This document shows positions 46,146 to 58,700 of a DNA stretch of 64,000 nucleotides, in pieces. The DNA lies in contig NC_087063.1 in NCBI RefSeq assembly GCF_963678635.1, positions 51,595,220 through 51,659,219 on the forward strand, in the 5' to 3' direction. The notes beneath the pieces were generated by a model. It ran no database searches and was not told the DNA's origin. It saw only the letters and a program-made list of their open reading frames with translations. Position 1 is the stretch's first letter; every line of letters starts with the position of its first letter. Source of the stretch: Symsagittifera roscoffensis (lineage: Eukaryota > Xenacoelomorpha > Acoela > Convolutidae). A program made the position numbers and the translations under genes.

Positions 46146-49100
46146 ATGCCAGCACTCAACAGGAATGAGAAAGTGAAATGCGAGGACTGCAGTAAGATAA
46201 ATGTTCGTCAAAATGCTGTCCGACATCGCAAGACTTGGGTGCGAGGTGTTATTTCTTGTCCGGAATGTAATTATTGTACTTACAACCAGCAAGAAATGAA
46301 TTTCCATACGAACAAGAAGCACGTAAAGTCAACCCCAAAGTCAACAAAGTGTGTATCGTGTGAGAAAGATTTTCCGAGCTATTATTCACTTCAACAACAT
46401 CGAAAGAAGGATCACAGGTTGAAAGCGAGGAAGACGAGTGATTCTGTTGCGGATTTGAATAAAAAATCTTGAAAAACGAGGAGGATAGCGATCAGCTGCG
46501 TGATGAGTTGAATGCTTGTCAACCCTTTTTTTTAGATAGTGAGATGGAAAATGGCCGCCACAAAGAATTCAATTTTCAACTTTCAAAACTATATCCTAAT
46601 CTAGTTAATGAAAAACTGGATCAAGTTTTTGAAAAACTTGATTGTGCAGCAAAAATCATTATTGCCTTGGAATTTGTGTTACGTACTATAGAAACCGGCG
46701 AAAATCGTAATTTCTACGCTCATGAAAATAACACACTCTTTGATAAACCTATACTGCTTTGTACTAAAGCAGACTTGATGACTATACAGAACAAGGCCAA
46801 TAAGCAAGATTTCATTGAAGTTTGTACACAAGAGAGACAAAATACGAAATGGTGATTCAAGCTGATCACTAATGTGACCATTTTTGCGGCCTTGCTGCAA
46901 AACATACCCATGGGATGTCCAGATTCAAAAACTCCCGAACCACTGATGACAATTTGTGTTTTTTTCGAGCACTTGCAGTTCATTTACATGGAATAACTAA
47001 TCTTGAAACATCGACTTCCAAGATCTTTAATGATTTTCTGGAAAAATCGGGTTGTGATCCGAAACAGTTTCGCGGAGTTTCGATGGACAATCTGCCAATA
47101 GTTGAAGATTTAGCAGAGAAAAACATCTTTATCTACGATATCGACCTTGAATAATCGGTAAATACGAGAAAACAGTGAAACTTCTACGATACAACAACCA
47201 AATAATTTACGTCAATAACATCGACAACTTCTTCAAATGCTTCCGATGCCCAATTTGCGATACATTTTTCCACAAAGCAGATCACTTCAACCGCCATCTT
47301 CTCTGTTGCAGGGACCGTAAAAACATTTCCCCCAAAAATGTTTATACTCTTTGAGAGGCGTTGTTTGAAAAATTGGATGGGTTCAATATTGGGTACACCA
47401 AAGAACAAACCTTATTCAAAAATGTTGCTTTTTTTTTACTTTGAAATAATTTGCGTGCTTAAACCAACCGAAACAAAAACTTGGATTGGGAAGCATGAAC
47501 TAATATGAGTTTCAATTCTTGACAATCCCTCATTTTTGTGTGACAAAGATCCACAATCCCTCATTATTGACTTTGTGGCAAACTTGGAGTTGTTAGAGGA
47601 AAAAAATAATACCGAAATGCGATCGGAATTTCTGGAATTTAAAAAGAACATCAAAAAGCGGCTACACACAATTTTCAGCATACTTAATGAACGAGTTACT
47701 TTCAACAAGATTGAAGCAAGAGAGTACGAAGACGAATGTATCGCGGTTGAGGGAGAAACAGACGCATCCGCTCACTTTCTCAGGATACAAAAAAATCAAT
47801 TGATTGACTTGATGCAACATCTAGAGAGATACACCAATACTCTACCAGTATTTGGATTCAGCGGTGGTCGGTTTGATATAAAACTCATTAAATCATACCT
47901 CATTCCCTACCTTATTAACAAAAAGACATTGAACTTCAGTTATCAAGAAAGCAAATGATTTTGTTTCCTTCAAATTTGGAGATGTTCAGCTTCTGGACCT
48001 TATGAAGTTTTTGGGTGGAGCTACTACTTCAGACTCTTTTCTAAAAGCTTATAAAGCCAGTGAGACGAAAGGATACTTTCCATACGAGTGGTTTGATACT
48101 CCCAACAAACTTGATGAACAACAACTAGCCTCGTATGATGACTTCTACAGCAAACTGAAGAATAGTAAACCTCTCGACAAAGAGTTTGATGATTATCAAA
48201 AACTTCTTAACACTAGGATAACTGAAAAGCAAGCCTTGAAAAACTAGGCCTCAAAACCAAACCACCTACGGGATTGGAAAACTACAACTACTTTAAATCT
48301 ATCTGGGAACAGGAAAAGATGACAACATTTCGCGATTTTCTACGGTGGTATAACAACAAGAATGTTGTTCCTACCCTTGATGCTATGCAGAAAATGATTG
48401 AATTTTATCATGACAAAGGGATAGGTATGTTAAAGCTCGGCTGCACAGTACCGAATCTAGCCAATATCTGTCCACGCAAATCAACCGACTATTAGTTTTA
48501 CCCATTTTTTTTGAGTGATAGTGACTTGCTTGAAAAATTACGGGAAGATATGACCGGTGGTCCCTCAATTGTTTTCTTAAGGAAAGCAGTAGCAAATGAA
48601 ACCTTTATTCGAAAATCAAACAACTTGTGTATATCAATCGTTGGTATTGATGCTAGTCAACTCTATCCTTATTCTATGCCTCAGAATATGCCCACAGGTT
48701 TGTATACGATATGTGACTACGATGAAGGAACACAAAAATTCAAGGCAAGGCAAAATCGAGTTCAAACATTTGAAAATATGGTCATGTCATACTTTCAAGC
48801 AACCAGACCTGAACGTAAAATTGAAAGTTTCTACACTACAGGAAAACAGAAAAAAAAATAATTGCTACAGTGTTGATGGTTATTGCAACCATTGTAAGAC
48901 TGTCTTTGAAGCCGTGGGTTGTTATTTCCATTTTTGTCCTTGTCAAGAAGCTAGAACGAGCCTAACTGATGATGATATCAACCGCGGAACCAAGAAAAGG
49001 GAAATGGATGAGCTTCGAAAAGATTACATTCGAGAAAAGGATACTCTATACAAGAAATGTGGGAGTGTAGCTGGTGGGATCAATTTAAAAACATTGTAGA

Positions 49101-50384
49101 CGTAAAAAATCACGTTAGAACTCACTTGCCCTTCAAAAGACCTCTTTCTGCCAATTCACTAGTGCAAAAGATTGGGAATGAAACAATTTTCGGCTATGTG
49201 TAATAAGATCTGAGTCTTCCAGATGAGCTAAAAGCAAAACTTTCCAATTTTCCACCTACTTTCACAAATGTAGATGTTACCAGAAACGGTATTGGCAAAA
49301 ACATGAAGACATATGCGGAAGAAAACAATTTGTTAAAACAGCCGCAAAGAATGTTGATATCGAGCTTCAAATTGATCAACGGAACACTGATTACACCACC
49401 TTTGAACTTTTACTTGGATCTTGGACTACAGAGTACCAAAATTCATCGTTTTGTGAAATACACACCGCATAAAGTATTCAACAGTTTTGTTCAGTCTGTT
49501 GTTGATGCTAGGCGAACCGGCGAGGAAAATCCCTCATCTGTCGTAGTAACCGGAACATTGTAACTTCTTGGAAATAGTTCCTACGGCTATCAAAAAAGGG
49601 AAAGATCAAAACATACAATGACAAAATATCTTGGAGACAAAAAAACCCACAAAGCTATCAAAAACCAATTTTTCAGGACACTTAATATCGTAGCCAAAGA
49701 TTTGTATGAAGTGGAACTTGTTAAATCTACTATAGAGCATCGTGAACCAATTATAGTAGGATTATTTATACTACAGTATGCCAGGTTGAGAATGTTGGAG
49801 CTGTATTATAAGTTTTTCGATAAATTTTGCGATGTCAACAAATTCGAAGAACTCGAAACGGATACAGATTCCCTCTATTTAGCTTTGGCAGAAGAAAATT
49901 TAGGTGATTGTGTTCTTCCCAGCAAGCGAGCAGAATGGACTGAAAAGCGAAGCAAGGACTGTCGAGACGACTTCAGAGCAGATGCAAAAACAATTTTTTT
50001 CCCCGTACTTGCTGTTCTAAACATAAGAAACATGACAATAGAGAACCAGGATTGTTCAAGGATGAGTTCAGATGCACCGAAATGTTATGCCTGCGTAGTA
50101 AAACCTATTGCTGTTACGGTAGTAAAAGTCAAAAGTATAAGTTTAGCAGTAAAGGTCTGAACAAACGTGACTTAGAAGACTCTGGAGATGGACCGATGGC
50201 GAAGTTTGTTACTTTTTGGCAAGTACTGGATGAGGCAGTGAATTTGAAGTCAACAAATAGAGGATTTAAATCGATTAACCATGCAGTCGCAATTTATGAA
50301 CAAACTAAAAAAGAACTGAGCTATTTTTGCCCTAAACGGGAAGTTGAATGTGATGGAATACATACTAAACCTCTAAATTTGTAA
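46146..50384 (+). pseudogene. Polinton protein-primed family-B DNA polymerase, copy A
   Basis: ATG 46146 directly follows TTTTTTTTCAG. Domains in order: two Cys2/His2 zinc-finger-like units (CEDCSK, CPECNY, CVSCEKDF; 46180-46420); a conserved N-terminal region (NLCFFRALAVHLHG, 46960); another finger (CPICDTFFHKADHFNRH, 47247); the exonuclease (GFSGGRFDIKLI, 47850); palm motif A (GIDASQLYPYSMP, 48640); motif B (GNSSYGYQ, 49570); motif C (ETDTDSLYLALAE, 49855); and a conserved tail (KRDLED to CDGIHTKPLNL). Stops at about 46470, 46855, 47154, 47355, 47955, 48245, 48495 and 49100, with frame changes, inactivate it. AATAAA lies at 50439-50444. Such polymerases copy the element from a terminal protein primer. 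Confidence 0.9.
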
Positions 50385-50540
50385 GAGATTGTGTTGTAAA
50401 ATTGTATACGATGCTGTGAATTAGTAATTTTTCTCTGCAATAAACCTTTTTTTGAAAAAAAAAATCTTTTTAAACGCTAAGTATGGGTTAACAGTATATT
50501 GTTTTTCTATTAAGAAAACATTTAGAAACTGGAACATTGG

Positions 50541-50933
50541 CAAAATCGAGCTCCAAAAATTTAAAATTTCGGGCGCCAAATATTTTTCTGAAACTTACCA
50601 TCGTAGCATCTGAAACGTTACCATCGTAATACATAAGGAATACTATTCCCTAATGAGTTCACAATTCCCTACAATGAATTTCTTATACATAGGGAAATCT
50701 ATACACTATACATGGAAATTCGGGCGCCGAACAAAAACTTACCATCTAAAACTTACCACCTGAAACCTGGTATCTTAATATATTGGGAAACCTGTTCCCT
50801 ATTCTAATACATTGGGAAATCTGTAGCCTATGTTAATACAAAGGTTGAAGACCGGATATTCTATAGCCTATGTTAATACATGGAGGTCTTCGACCCCCCC
50901 CCCCCGGGCTGAACTGCCCCGACATATACTACT
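50541..50933 (-). repeat. Polinton right terminal inverted repeat
   Basis: Inverse match of 34213-34625, ending CCCGACATATACTACT. It includes CTATAGCCTATGTTAATACA and CTTACCATCTAAAAC units and a run of about 13 C near the end. Confidence 0.93.
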
Positions 50934-50939
50934 AATGAC
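50934..50939. repeat. Polinton target-site duplication, right (AATGAC)
   Basis: AATGAC follows the right terminal repeat and matches 34207-34212 exactly. Confidence 0.92.
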
Positions 50940-51011
50940 TGTCCGGTAAAGTCTAAGCGATAATGCATCTTCTTATGATATCTAAAAATGGTATTTTTTT
51001 AAATTGAAAAC

Positions 51012-52034
51012 ACCCCGAGTTGACCTCCATTGAAAAAGGGCTTATCATGCAATTCCATACAAAAAATGCTTATCAAGCAATGCCATGAATTTTATGGAAA
51101 AATTGTTTATCATAGGATTTCCATTTATTAAAATTGTATGATATGCATTTTTTTCATTGAATTTTTTTTTCAGGAAAACCTTTAAAAAGAATTTTTTTTG
51201 TAATTTTAAATGGCCTTGATTCATTTTCTGATTGAGTTAGATCAAATGGCCCATTTTTTTTTCTTTTTTTTTGACAAAAAATGTTTGTCATACGATTTCC
51301 ATTCTATCAAAATGGAATGATAATCATTTTTTTGATAAATAAAACTTTGGCCGCGACACAAAAAAATTTTTTCAACCGCAAATCGAATTTTCTATGCAAA
51401 CAAACATTTTTCGAAAAAAAACATTTTGCATGCAAAATTTAATTTTTTGTGTGTATAACGTAGTCCTGGATACGATAGTTTTGGCTTTTTTTCTTTTCTC
51501 TTCAAAATGTTTTTTCAAAAACGCTGAAAGTTCTTATTTCTCTTGTATGGCGTGTTTATATATGCCCTGATTAATGTCTGATAATTTGAAAATTCAAAAA
51601 TTTAAAATAATCATCATTGAAAAGTTTTGCCAAAAATTAAAAGTTTGTTACTTTTATTATTTCATTTGTGAACGACAGCTCGAAGACAAATCAGGTCGTT
51701 TTCTATACATTGTAAAAGCAAAATCGTTCAATTTTTTTGGTACTTTAAGTAACCAAGGTCTTTGTCACTTGGGTTCGCTGGCAAACAGAACCCAAATTTT
51801 TTCAAAAAAAAAATTAGAAATAAAAAACAACTTTTTGGTTTAAGGCAAAAACACCTATCATACAATTCCATTTAATAGAAAAAATGGCTATCATACAATT
51901 CCATTGTATGGGAAAAATGGTTATCAAGGGATTTTCATACGATTTTTTTATTCTATGGAAGTGAATGGAATCGAATGAGAAGCATTTTTTCCATAGTATG
52001 GAATTGTATGATAAGCATTTTTAGCCAACCCGGG
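51012..52034. mobile_element. CCCGGGTTG-ended element in the Polinton flank, copy 1
   Basis: The left end CCCCGAGTTGACCTCCATTG and right end AGCCAACCCGGGACC are inverted relatives. Inside, TTATCATACAATTCCAT and ATGGAATTGTATGATAAGC motifs alternate, near a GCATGCAAAATTTAATTTTT block. It belongs to the family of 6922-7841. Partial or full copies are at about 53205-53830 and 60144-61150. Confidence 0.5.
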
Positions 52035-53204
52035 ACCCCCCACGTTCTATTAAAAGCATGAAATGATGTTTTTGATCCAATTTTCTACAGCTTGAAAATT
52101 GACCCTGGAATCTTTGGAATCCCCCGGACTGCTATCTTTACTCCAATCTAGCTGCGCCGAGAAGCTGGTCGTTGATGTTTTGATAGTTTCAACAATCAAT
52201 TTTATCTAGATTTGTTATTTTGCACTGCTTACCTTTTCAAATTGAATGGAGGCACGTTATTTTAGTTGTATTAGTTCCTTATACAACTCCAATGTTTTAC
52301 AAAACATACCAGTCAAGGGGCAGTTGCAACATTCAAGGCTTTGCACTGTTATACTTATTAATGTCTAAGAACAAATTATTTTTCCATAATTAGCTAGGGA
52401 CATAGAGTTTGCAATTTTTTGAAAATGAAAACGAAATGATCTAAATACTTCTTCTCGTTTCTGTCGTTTTCTCTGCAACCAAAATATAGGATTGAAATTT
52501 TGTTGAATGATCGATAAATCAATTTGAAAGGATCTAGACGAAATTGATAAATCTCTTCTGATGTCATAATATAGCCAATAAATCATTACTATTTCATAGG
52601 TGTTCTTGCTTTGGAACCATTTTGGCAAAGAAAATAACAAAATTGAGAATAGAAATTCAAATTGGTTCTTTTTAACAAAACAACAAATAGAAAATAAAAC
52701 TTAAGCGTCAATGAACGGTTGAATAATTGCTCACAAGATGCGTTGATGCTGGTCAAAAATGCTGTTTTCGGGCAATTTTTGGAAAACTACTACATATTGG
52801 TCGCCCCTGGATAACCTTGTTCGTTCGAGTTTTGCAGAGAAGAGAAACGTTGAGTCTGGGACCTCGACCCGGGAAGACCGCTCAAAAACCGCTCAAATCT
52901 TGGTTCAAAAACCGTTCAAAAATCACCGCAAGAAATAAGCAATTTTTGAGCGGTTTTTTAAGCAAGATTTGAGCGGTTTGAGCGGTTTTTCCAAAAAAAA
53001 CCGCCCAAACCGCTCAAACCGCTCAAATCTTGCTGGAAAACCGCTCAAATCTTGAGCGGTTTTGAGCGGGATCTCGACCCGGGTGATCAATATAGGCCAA
53101 CAAATGAACTGTTACAACACTGGAAGTATGACGGCTCCCAACAATGTACAAAGTTCGCAAAGGGAATCATGTTGTCTCTTATTTTTGTCCAACATTCAAG
53201 ACCT
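51396..53204 (+). repeat. 1.8-kb tandem duplication within the flank, first copy
   Basis: Starts GCAAACAAACATTTTTCG and ends TTCAAGACCTTTAT, where GCAAACGAACATTTTTCG starts again at 53205. It contains a 91-residue - strand open frame (52640-52365) that stays open in all copies but matches no family. Confidence 0.88.
52746..53084. repeat. CCGCTCAAA foldback array, copy 1
   Basis: CCGCTCAAA units on one side (GACCGCTCAAAAACCGCTC, AAATCTTG) are matched by GAGCGGTTTTT/CAAGATTTGAGCGG units on the other, so the strand can fold into a long hairpin. TTGATGCTGGTC precedes and CTCGACCCGGGTGATC follows. The array is absent from the corresponding site near 61854. Confidence 0.85.
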
Positions 53205-55033
53205 TTATGCAAACGAACATTTTTCGAAAAATAAAATTTTGCATGCAAAATTTAATTTTTTGTGTGTATAACGTAGTCCTGGATACGATAGTATTGGCTT
53301 TTTTTCTTTTCTCTTCAAAATGTTTTTTCAAAAACGCTGAAAGTTCTTATTTCTCTTGTATGCCCTGATTAATGTCTGATAATTTGAAAAATCAAAAATT
53401 TAAAATAATCATCATTGAAAAGTTTTGCAAAAAATTAAAAGTTTGTTACTTTTATTATTTCATTTGTGAACGACAGCTCGAAGACAATTCAGGTCGTTTT
53501 CTATGCATTGTAAAAGCAAAATTGTTCAATTTTTTTGGTTCTTTAAGTAACCAAGGTCTTTGTCACTTGGGTTCGCTGGCAAACAGAACCCAAATTTTTT
53601 CAAAAAATAAAATTAGAAATAAAAAACAACTTTTTGGTTTAAGGCAAAAACACCTATCATACAATTCCATTTAATAGAAAAAATGGCTATCATACAATTC
53701 CATTTTATGGGAAAAATGGTTATCAATGGTTTTTCATACGATTTTTTTATTCTATGGAAATGAATGGAATCGAATGAGAAGCATTTTTTCCATAGTATGG
53801 AATTGTATGATAAGCATTTTTTGCCAACCCGAGACCCCCCACTTTCTATTAAAAGCATGAAATGATGTTTTGGATCCAATTTTCTACAGCTTGAAAATCG
53901 ACCCTGGAATCTTTGGAATCCCCCGGACTGCTATCTTTACTCCAATCTAGCTGCGCCGAGAAGCTGGTCGTTGATGTTTTGATAGTTTCAACAATCATTT
54001 TTTTCTAGATTTGTTATTTTGCACTGCTTACCTTTTCAAATTGACTTGAGGCACGTTATTTTAGTCGTATTAGTTCCTTATACAACTCCAATGTTTTACA
54101 AAACATACCAGTCAAGGGGCAGTTGCAACATTCAAGGCTTTGCACTGTTATACTTATTAATGTCTAAGAACAAATTATTTTTCCATAATCAGCTAGGGAC
54201 ATAGAATTTGCAATTTTTTGATATTGAAAATGAAATGATCTAGATACTTCTTCTCGTTTCTGTCGTTTTCTCTGCAACCAAAATATAGGATTGAAATTTT
54301 GTTGAATGATCGATAAATCAATTTGGAAGGATCTAGACGAAATTGATAAATCTCTTCTGATGTCATAATATAGCCAATAAATCATTACTATTTCATAGGT
54401 GTTCTTGCTTTGGAACCATTTTGGCAAAGAAAACAACAAAATTGAGAATAGAAATTCAAATTGGTTCTTTTTAACAAAACAACAAATAAAGAATAAAATT
54501 TAAGCGTCAATGAACGGTTGAAAAATTGTTCACAATTTGCGTTGATGCTGGTCAAAAATGCTGTTTTCGGGCACTTTTTGGAAAATTACTACATATTGGT
54601 CGCCCCTGGATGAACTTGTTCGTTCGAGTTTTGCAGAGAAGAGAAACGTTGAGTCTGGGACCTCGACCAGGGAAGACCGCTCAAAAACCGCTCAATTCTT
54701 GCTTGAAAAACCGTTCAAAAATCACCACAAGAAATAAGCGGTTTTTGAGCGGTTTTTTAAGCAAGATTTGAGCGGTTTGAGCAATTTTTCCAAAAAAAAA
54801 CCGCCCAAACCGCCCAAACCGCCCAAACCGCTCAAACCGCTCAAATCTTGCTGAAAAACCGCTCAAACCGCTCAAATCTTGAGCGGTTTTGAGCGGGATC
54901 TCGACCCGGGTGATCAATATAAGCCAACAAATGAACTAATACAACACTGGAAGTATGACGGCTCCCAACAATGTACAAAGTTCGCAAAGGGAATCATGTT
55001 GTCTCTTATTTTTGTCCAACATTCAAGACCTTT
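53205..55033 (+). repeat. 1.8-kb tandem duplication within the flank, second copy
   Basis: Second copy of 51396-53204 with a few percent divergence. It leads on into unique flank at AATGTCTGTGTCC. The equivalent of this unit in duplication unit B (about 60529-61976) is single and lacks the foldback array. Confidence 0.88.
54545..54910. repeat. CCGCTCAAA foldback array, copy 2
   Basis: Second copy of the array, slightly longer: the unit CCGCCCAAA is present three times in a row near 54803-54830. It has the same ends and the same hairpin potential. Confidence 0.85.
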
Positions 55034-55099
55034 ATAATGTCTGTGTCCTCAAAACAAACACGACAGTTTGGTGAGGCTGCACCAAGAAATTCTTTCAGT

Positions 55100-55331
55100 T
55101 TTTTCACTCGTTTTTTTCAGGATAAAGGGTTAAATGAAGCTCATCGTCTTCGCAACAAGCCAATCTGAACCCTTAACACAAAATTCGAATTCTTTTTGCT
55201 GTTTGCGATGTTTCTACTATAAGAACACATCTGAATCTAGTTATAATGTAATGACTTTTTATGAATTCAAACCAATTTTAGATCTGATTTTATCTAGCAT
55301 GGTGGAACCTGATCTAAACTACATTTTATAA
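55100..55331 (+). other. Open frames before the LTR-like segment, copy 1
   Basis: A + strand frame (ATG near 55134, MKLIVFATSQSEPLTQN, ending NYIL) is preserved in both duplication units; the second is at 62074-62272. Upstream, WKYDGSQQCTKF and FGEAAPRNSFSFF appear in open phases. It may be the degenerate end of a retroelement polyprotein. No family is recognised. Confidence 0.3.
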
Positions 55332-55386
55332 TTGGATCAATTGGATATTTTACCACTGTAAAATATTTAATATTAACCAATCACAA

Positions 55387-55784
55387 TCCATCTAACTAAC
55401 AACCCACTTATTTGTAAGTGCTGAAATTACTGGTAATTTCAGAAGCAGAGAGATTTGAATTTAACTTAGAAATTAGTTGCCTCTCCAAGAGAACTTCAGC
55501 TGCCGCAAAAAACCAGTATACTCTAGATCTATTGAGCCTAGCAGAGACTAGTTAAACACCCTGAGACTAGTATGTATAAGAGTAAGATTAGGATCGGTAT
55601 TAGACTAAGAAGTTGCGAGAATCTATCCGGCCGAAAATAAGATAGCGTGACGAGCAGACGGTGTACCCTATCCGAAATTACTCTATGAGCTAACCACATC
55701 GGTTACAACTCATCTGGTGCGACCATAAGTCTCGAATAAGACCTTAATAGCTTAGAACTAACCAAAAATAGATTAGAGTTTAGA
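55387..55784 (+). mobile_element. LTR-like repeat fragment, copy 2
   Basis: Opens with GTAAGTGCTGAAATTAC and the foldback GAAATTAC/GTAATTTC, and carries AAGAGTAAGATTAGG, CTATCCGGCCGAAAATAA and AGACGGTGTACC. It is cut short at TTAGACAA, where polymerase sequence begins. Confidence 0.55.
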
Positions 55785-55787
55785 CAA

Positions 55788-58700
55788 TGTAATTACAACC
55801 AGCAAGAAATGAATTTCCATACGAGCAAGAAGCATGTAAAGTCAACCCCAAAGTCAACAAAGTGTGTATCGTGTGAGAAAGATTTTCCGAGCTATTATTC
55901 ACTTCAACAACATCGCAAGAAGGATCACAGGTTGAAAGCGAGGAAGACGAGTGATTCTGTTGCGGATTTGAATAAAATCATGAAAAACGAGGAGGATAGC
56001 GATCAGCTGCGTGATGAGTTGAACGCCTGTCAACCCTTTTTTTTAGATAGTGAGATGGAAAATGGCCGCCACAAAGAATTCAATTTTCAACTTTCAAAAC
56101 TAGATTCTAATCTAGTTAATGAAAAACTGGATCAAGTTTTTGAAAAACTTGATTGTGCAGCAAAAATCATTATTGCCTTGGAATTTGTGTTACGTACTAT
56201 AGAAACCGGCGAAAATCGTAATTTCTACGCTCATGAAAATAACACACTCTTTGATAAACCTATACTGCTTTGTACTAAAGCAGACTTGATGACTATACAG
56301 AACAAGGCCAATAAGCAAGATTTCGTTGAAGTTTGTACACAAGAGAGACAAAATACAAAATGGTGATTCAAGCTGATCACTAATGTGACCATTTTTGCGG
56401 CCTTGCTGCAAAACATACCCATGGGATGTCCAGATTCAAAAACTCCCGAACCACTGATGACAATTTGTGTTTTTTTCGAGCACTTGCAGTTCATTTACAT
56501 GGAATAACTAATCTTGAAACATCGACTTCCAAGATCTTTAATGATTTTCTGGAAAAATCGGGTTGTGATCCGAAACAGTTTCGCGGAGTTTCGATGGACA
56601 ATCTGCCAATAGTTGAAGATTTAGCAGAGAAAAACATCTTTATCTACAATATCGACCTTGAATAATCGGTAAATACGAGAAAACAGTGAAACTTCTACGA
56701 TACAACAACCAAATAATTTACGTCAATAACATCGACAACTTCTTCAAATGCTTCCGATGCCCAGTTTGCGATACATTTTTCCACAAAGCAGATCACTTCA
56801 ACCGCCATCTTCTCTGTTGCCGGGACCGTAAAAACATTTACCCCAAAAATGTTTATACTTTTTGAGAGGCGTTGTTTGAAAAACTGGATGGGTTCAATAT
56901 TGGGTACACCAAAGAACAAACCTTATTCAAAAATGTTGCTTTTTTTTACTTTGAAATAATTTGCGTGCTTAAACCAACCGAAACAAAAACTTGGATTGGG
57001 AAGCATGAACTAATATGAGTTTCAATTCTTGACAATCCCTCATTTTTGTGTGACAAAGATCCACAATCCCTCATTATTGACTTTGTGGCAAACTTGGAGT
57101 TGTTAGAGGAAAAAAATAATACCGAAATGCGATCGGAATTTCTGGAATTTAAAAAGAACATCAAAAAGCGGCTACACACAATTTTCAGCATACTTAATGA
57201 ACGAGTTACTTTCAACAAGATTGAAGCAAGAGAGTACGAAGACGAATGTATCGCGGTTGAGGGAGAAACAGACGCATCCGCTCACTTTCTCAGGATACAA
57301 AAAAATCAATTGATTGACTTGATGCAACATCTAGAGAGATACACCAATACTCTACCAGTATTTGGATTCAGCGGTGGTCGGTTTGATATAAAACTCATTA
57401 AATCATACCTCATTCCCTACCTTATTAACAAAAAGACATTGAACTTCAGTTATCAAGAAAGCAAATGATTTTGTTTCCTTCAAATTTGGAGATGTTCAGC
57501 TTCTGGACCTTATGAAGTTTTTGGGTGGAGCTACTACTTCAGACTCTTTTTTAAAAGCTTATAAAGCCAGTGAGACGAAAGGATACTTTCCATACGAGTG
57601 GTTTGATACTCCCAACAAACTTGATGAACAACAACTAACCTCGTATGATGACTTCTACGGCAAACTGAAGAATAGTAAACCTCTCGACAAAGAGTTTGAT
57701 GATTATCAAAAACTTCTTAACACTAGGATAACTGAAAAGCAAGCCTTGAAAAACTAGGTCTCAAAACCAAACCACCTACGGGATTGGAAAACTACAACTA
57801 CTTTAAATCTATCTGGGAACAGGAAAAGATGACAACATTTCGCGATTTTCTACAGTGGTATAACAACAAGAATGTTGTTCCTACCCTTGATGCTATGCAG
57901 AAAATGATTGAATTTTATCATGACAAAGGGATAGGTATGTTAAAGCTCGGCTGCACAGTACCGAATCTAGCAAGGCAAAATCGAGTTCAAACATTTGAAA
58001 ATATGGTCATGTCATACTTTCAAGACCTGAAATTGAAAGTTTCTACACTACAGGAAAACAGAAAAAAATTAATTGCTACAGTGTTGATGGTTATTGCAAC
58101 CATTGTAAGACTGTCTTTGAAGCCGTGGGTTGTTATTTCCATTTTTGTCCTTGTCAAGAAGCTAGAACGAGCCTAACTGATGATGATATCAACCGCGGAA
58201 CCAAGAAAAGGGAAATGGATGAGCTTCGAAAAGATTACATTCGAGAAAAGGATACTCTATACAAGAAATGTGGGAGTGTAGCTGGTGGGATCAATTTAAA
58301 AACATTGTAGACGTAAAAAATCACGTTAGAACTCACTTTCCCTTCAAAAGACCTCTTTCTGCCAATTCACTAGTGCAAAAGATTGGGAATGAAACAATTT
58401 TCGGCTATGTGTAATAAGATCTGAGTCTTCCAGATGAGCTAAAAGCAAAACTTTCCAATTTTCCACCTATTTTCACAAATGTAGATGTTACCAGAAACGG
58501 TATTGGCAAAAACATGAAGACATATGCGGAAGAAAACAATTTGTTAAAACAGCCGCAAAGAATGTTGATATCGAGCTTCAAATTGATCAACGGAACACTG
58601 ATTACACCACCTTTGAACTTTTACTTGGATCTTGGACTACAGAGTACCAAAATTCATCGTTTTGTGAAATACACACCGCATAAAGTATTCAACAGTTTTG

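Larger units (their letters stand above)
34213..50933. mobile_element. Polinton/Maverick DNA element, full length, inactivated
   Basis: The element is 16,721 bp. It is bounded by inverted repeats starting AGTAGTATATGTCGGGGC and by the 6-bp duplication AATGAC. It carries the diagnostic set of Polinton genes: retroviral-type integrase, protein-primed family-B DNA polymerase, FtsK/HerA-type packaging ATPase, adenain-like protease, and the double- and single-jelly-roll capsid proteins. The capsid/protease/integrase/ATPase block is on the - strand and polymerase on the + strand. Every recognised gene has stops, frameshifts or active-site losses, so the copy is a fossil. Confidence 0.95.
46267..55784 (+). 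repeat. 9.5-kb tandem duplication, unit A
   Basis: Runs from inside the polymerase gene (TGTAATTATTGTACTTACAACC) through the right terminal repeat and about 4.8 kb of flank. At 55784/55785 an LTR-like segment (TAGACAA) is joined directly to polymerase sequence (TGTAATTACAACC), starting unit B. The same flank follows both terminal repeats, so unit B is not a separate insertion. Confidence 0.9.

Noticed and set aside
34213-50933. An alternative genetic code to explain the many stops
   Set aside because: TAA, TAG and TGA all occur as interruptions, along with frame shifts, while the GS-like gene reads cleanly in the standard code.
52365-52640. 91-residue - strand frame kept open in three flank copies
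   Set aside because: Copies are recent duplicates, so shared openness is not evidence of selection; no domain or codon bias was seen.
54681-54917. 78-residue - strand frame with repeated Arg-Phe-Gly units
   Set aside because: It is the translation of the CCGCTCAAA foldback array.
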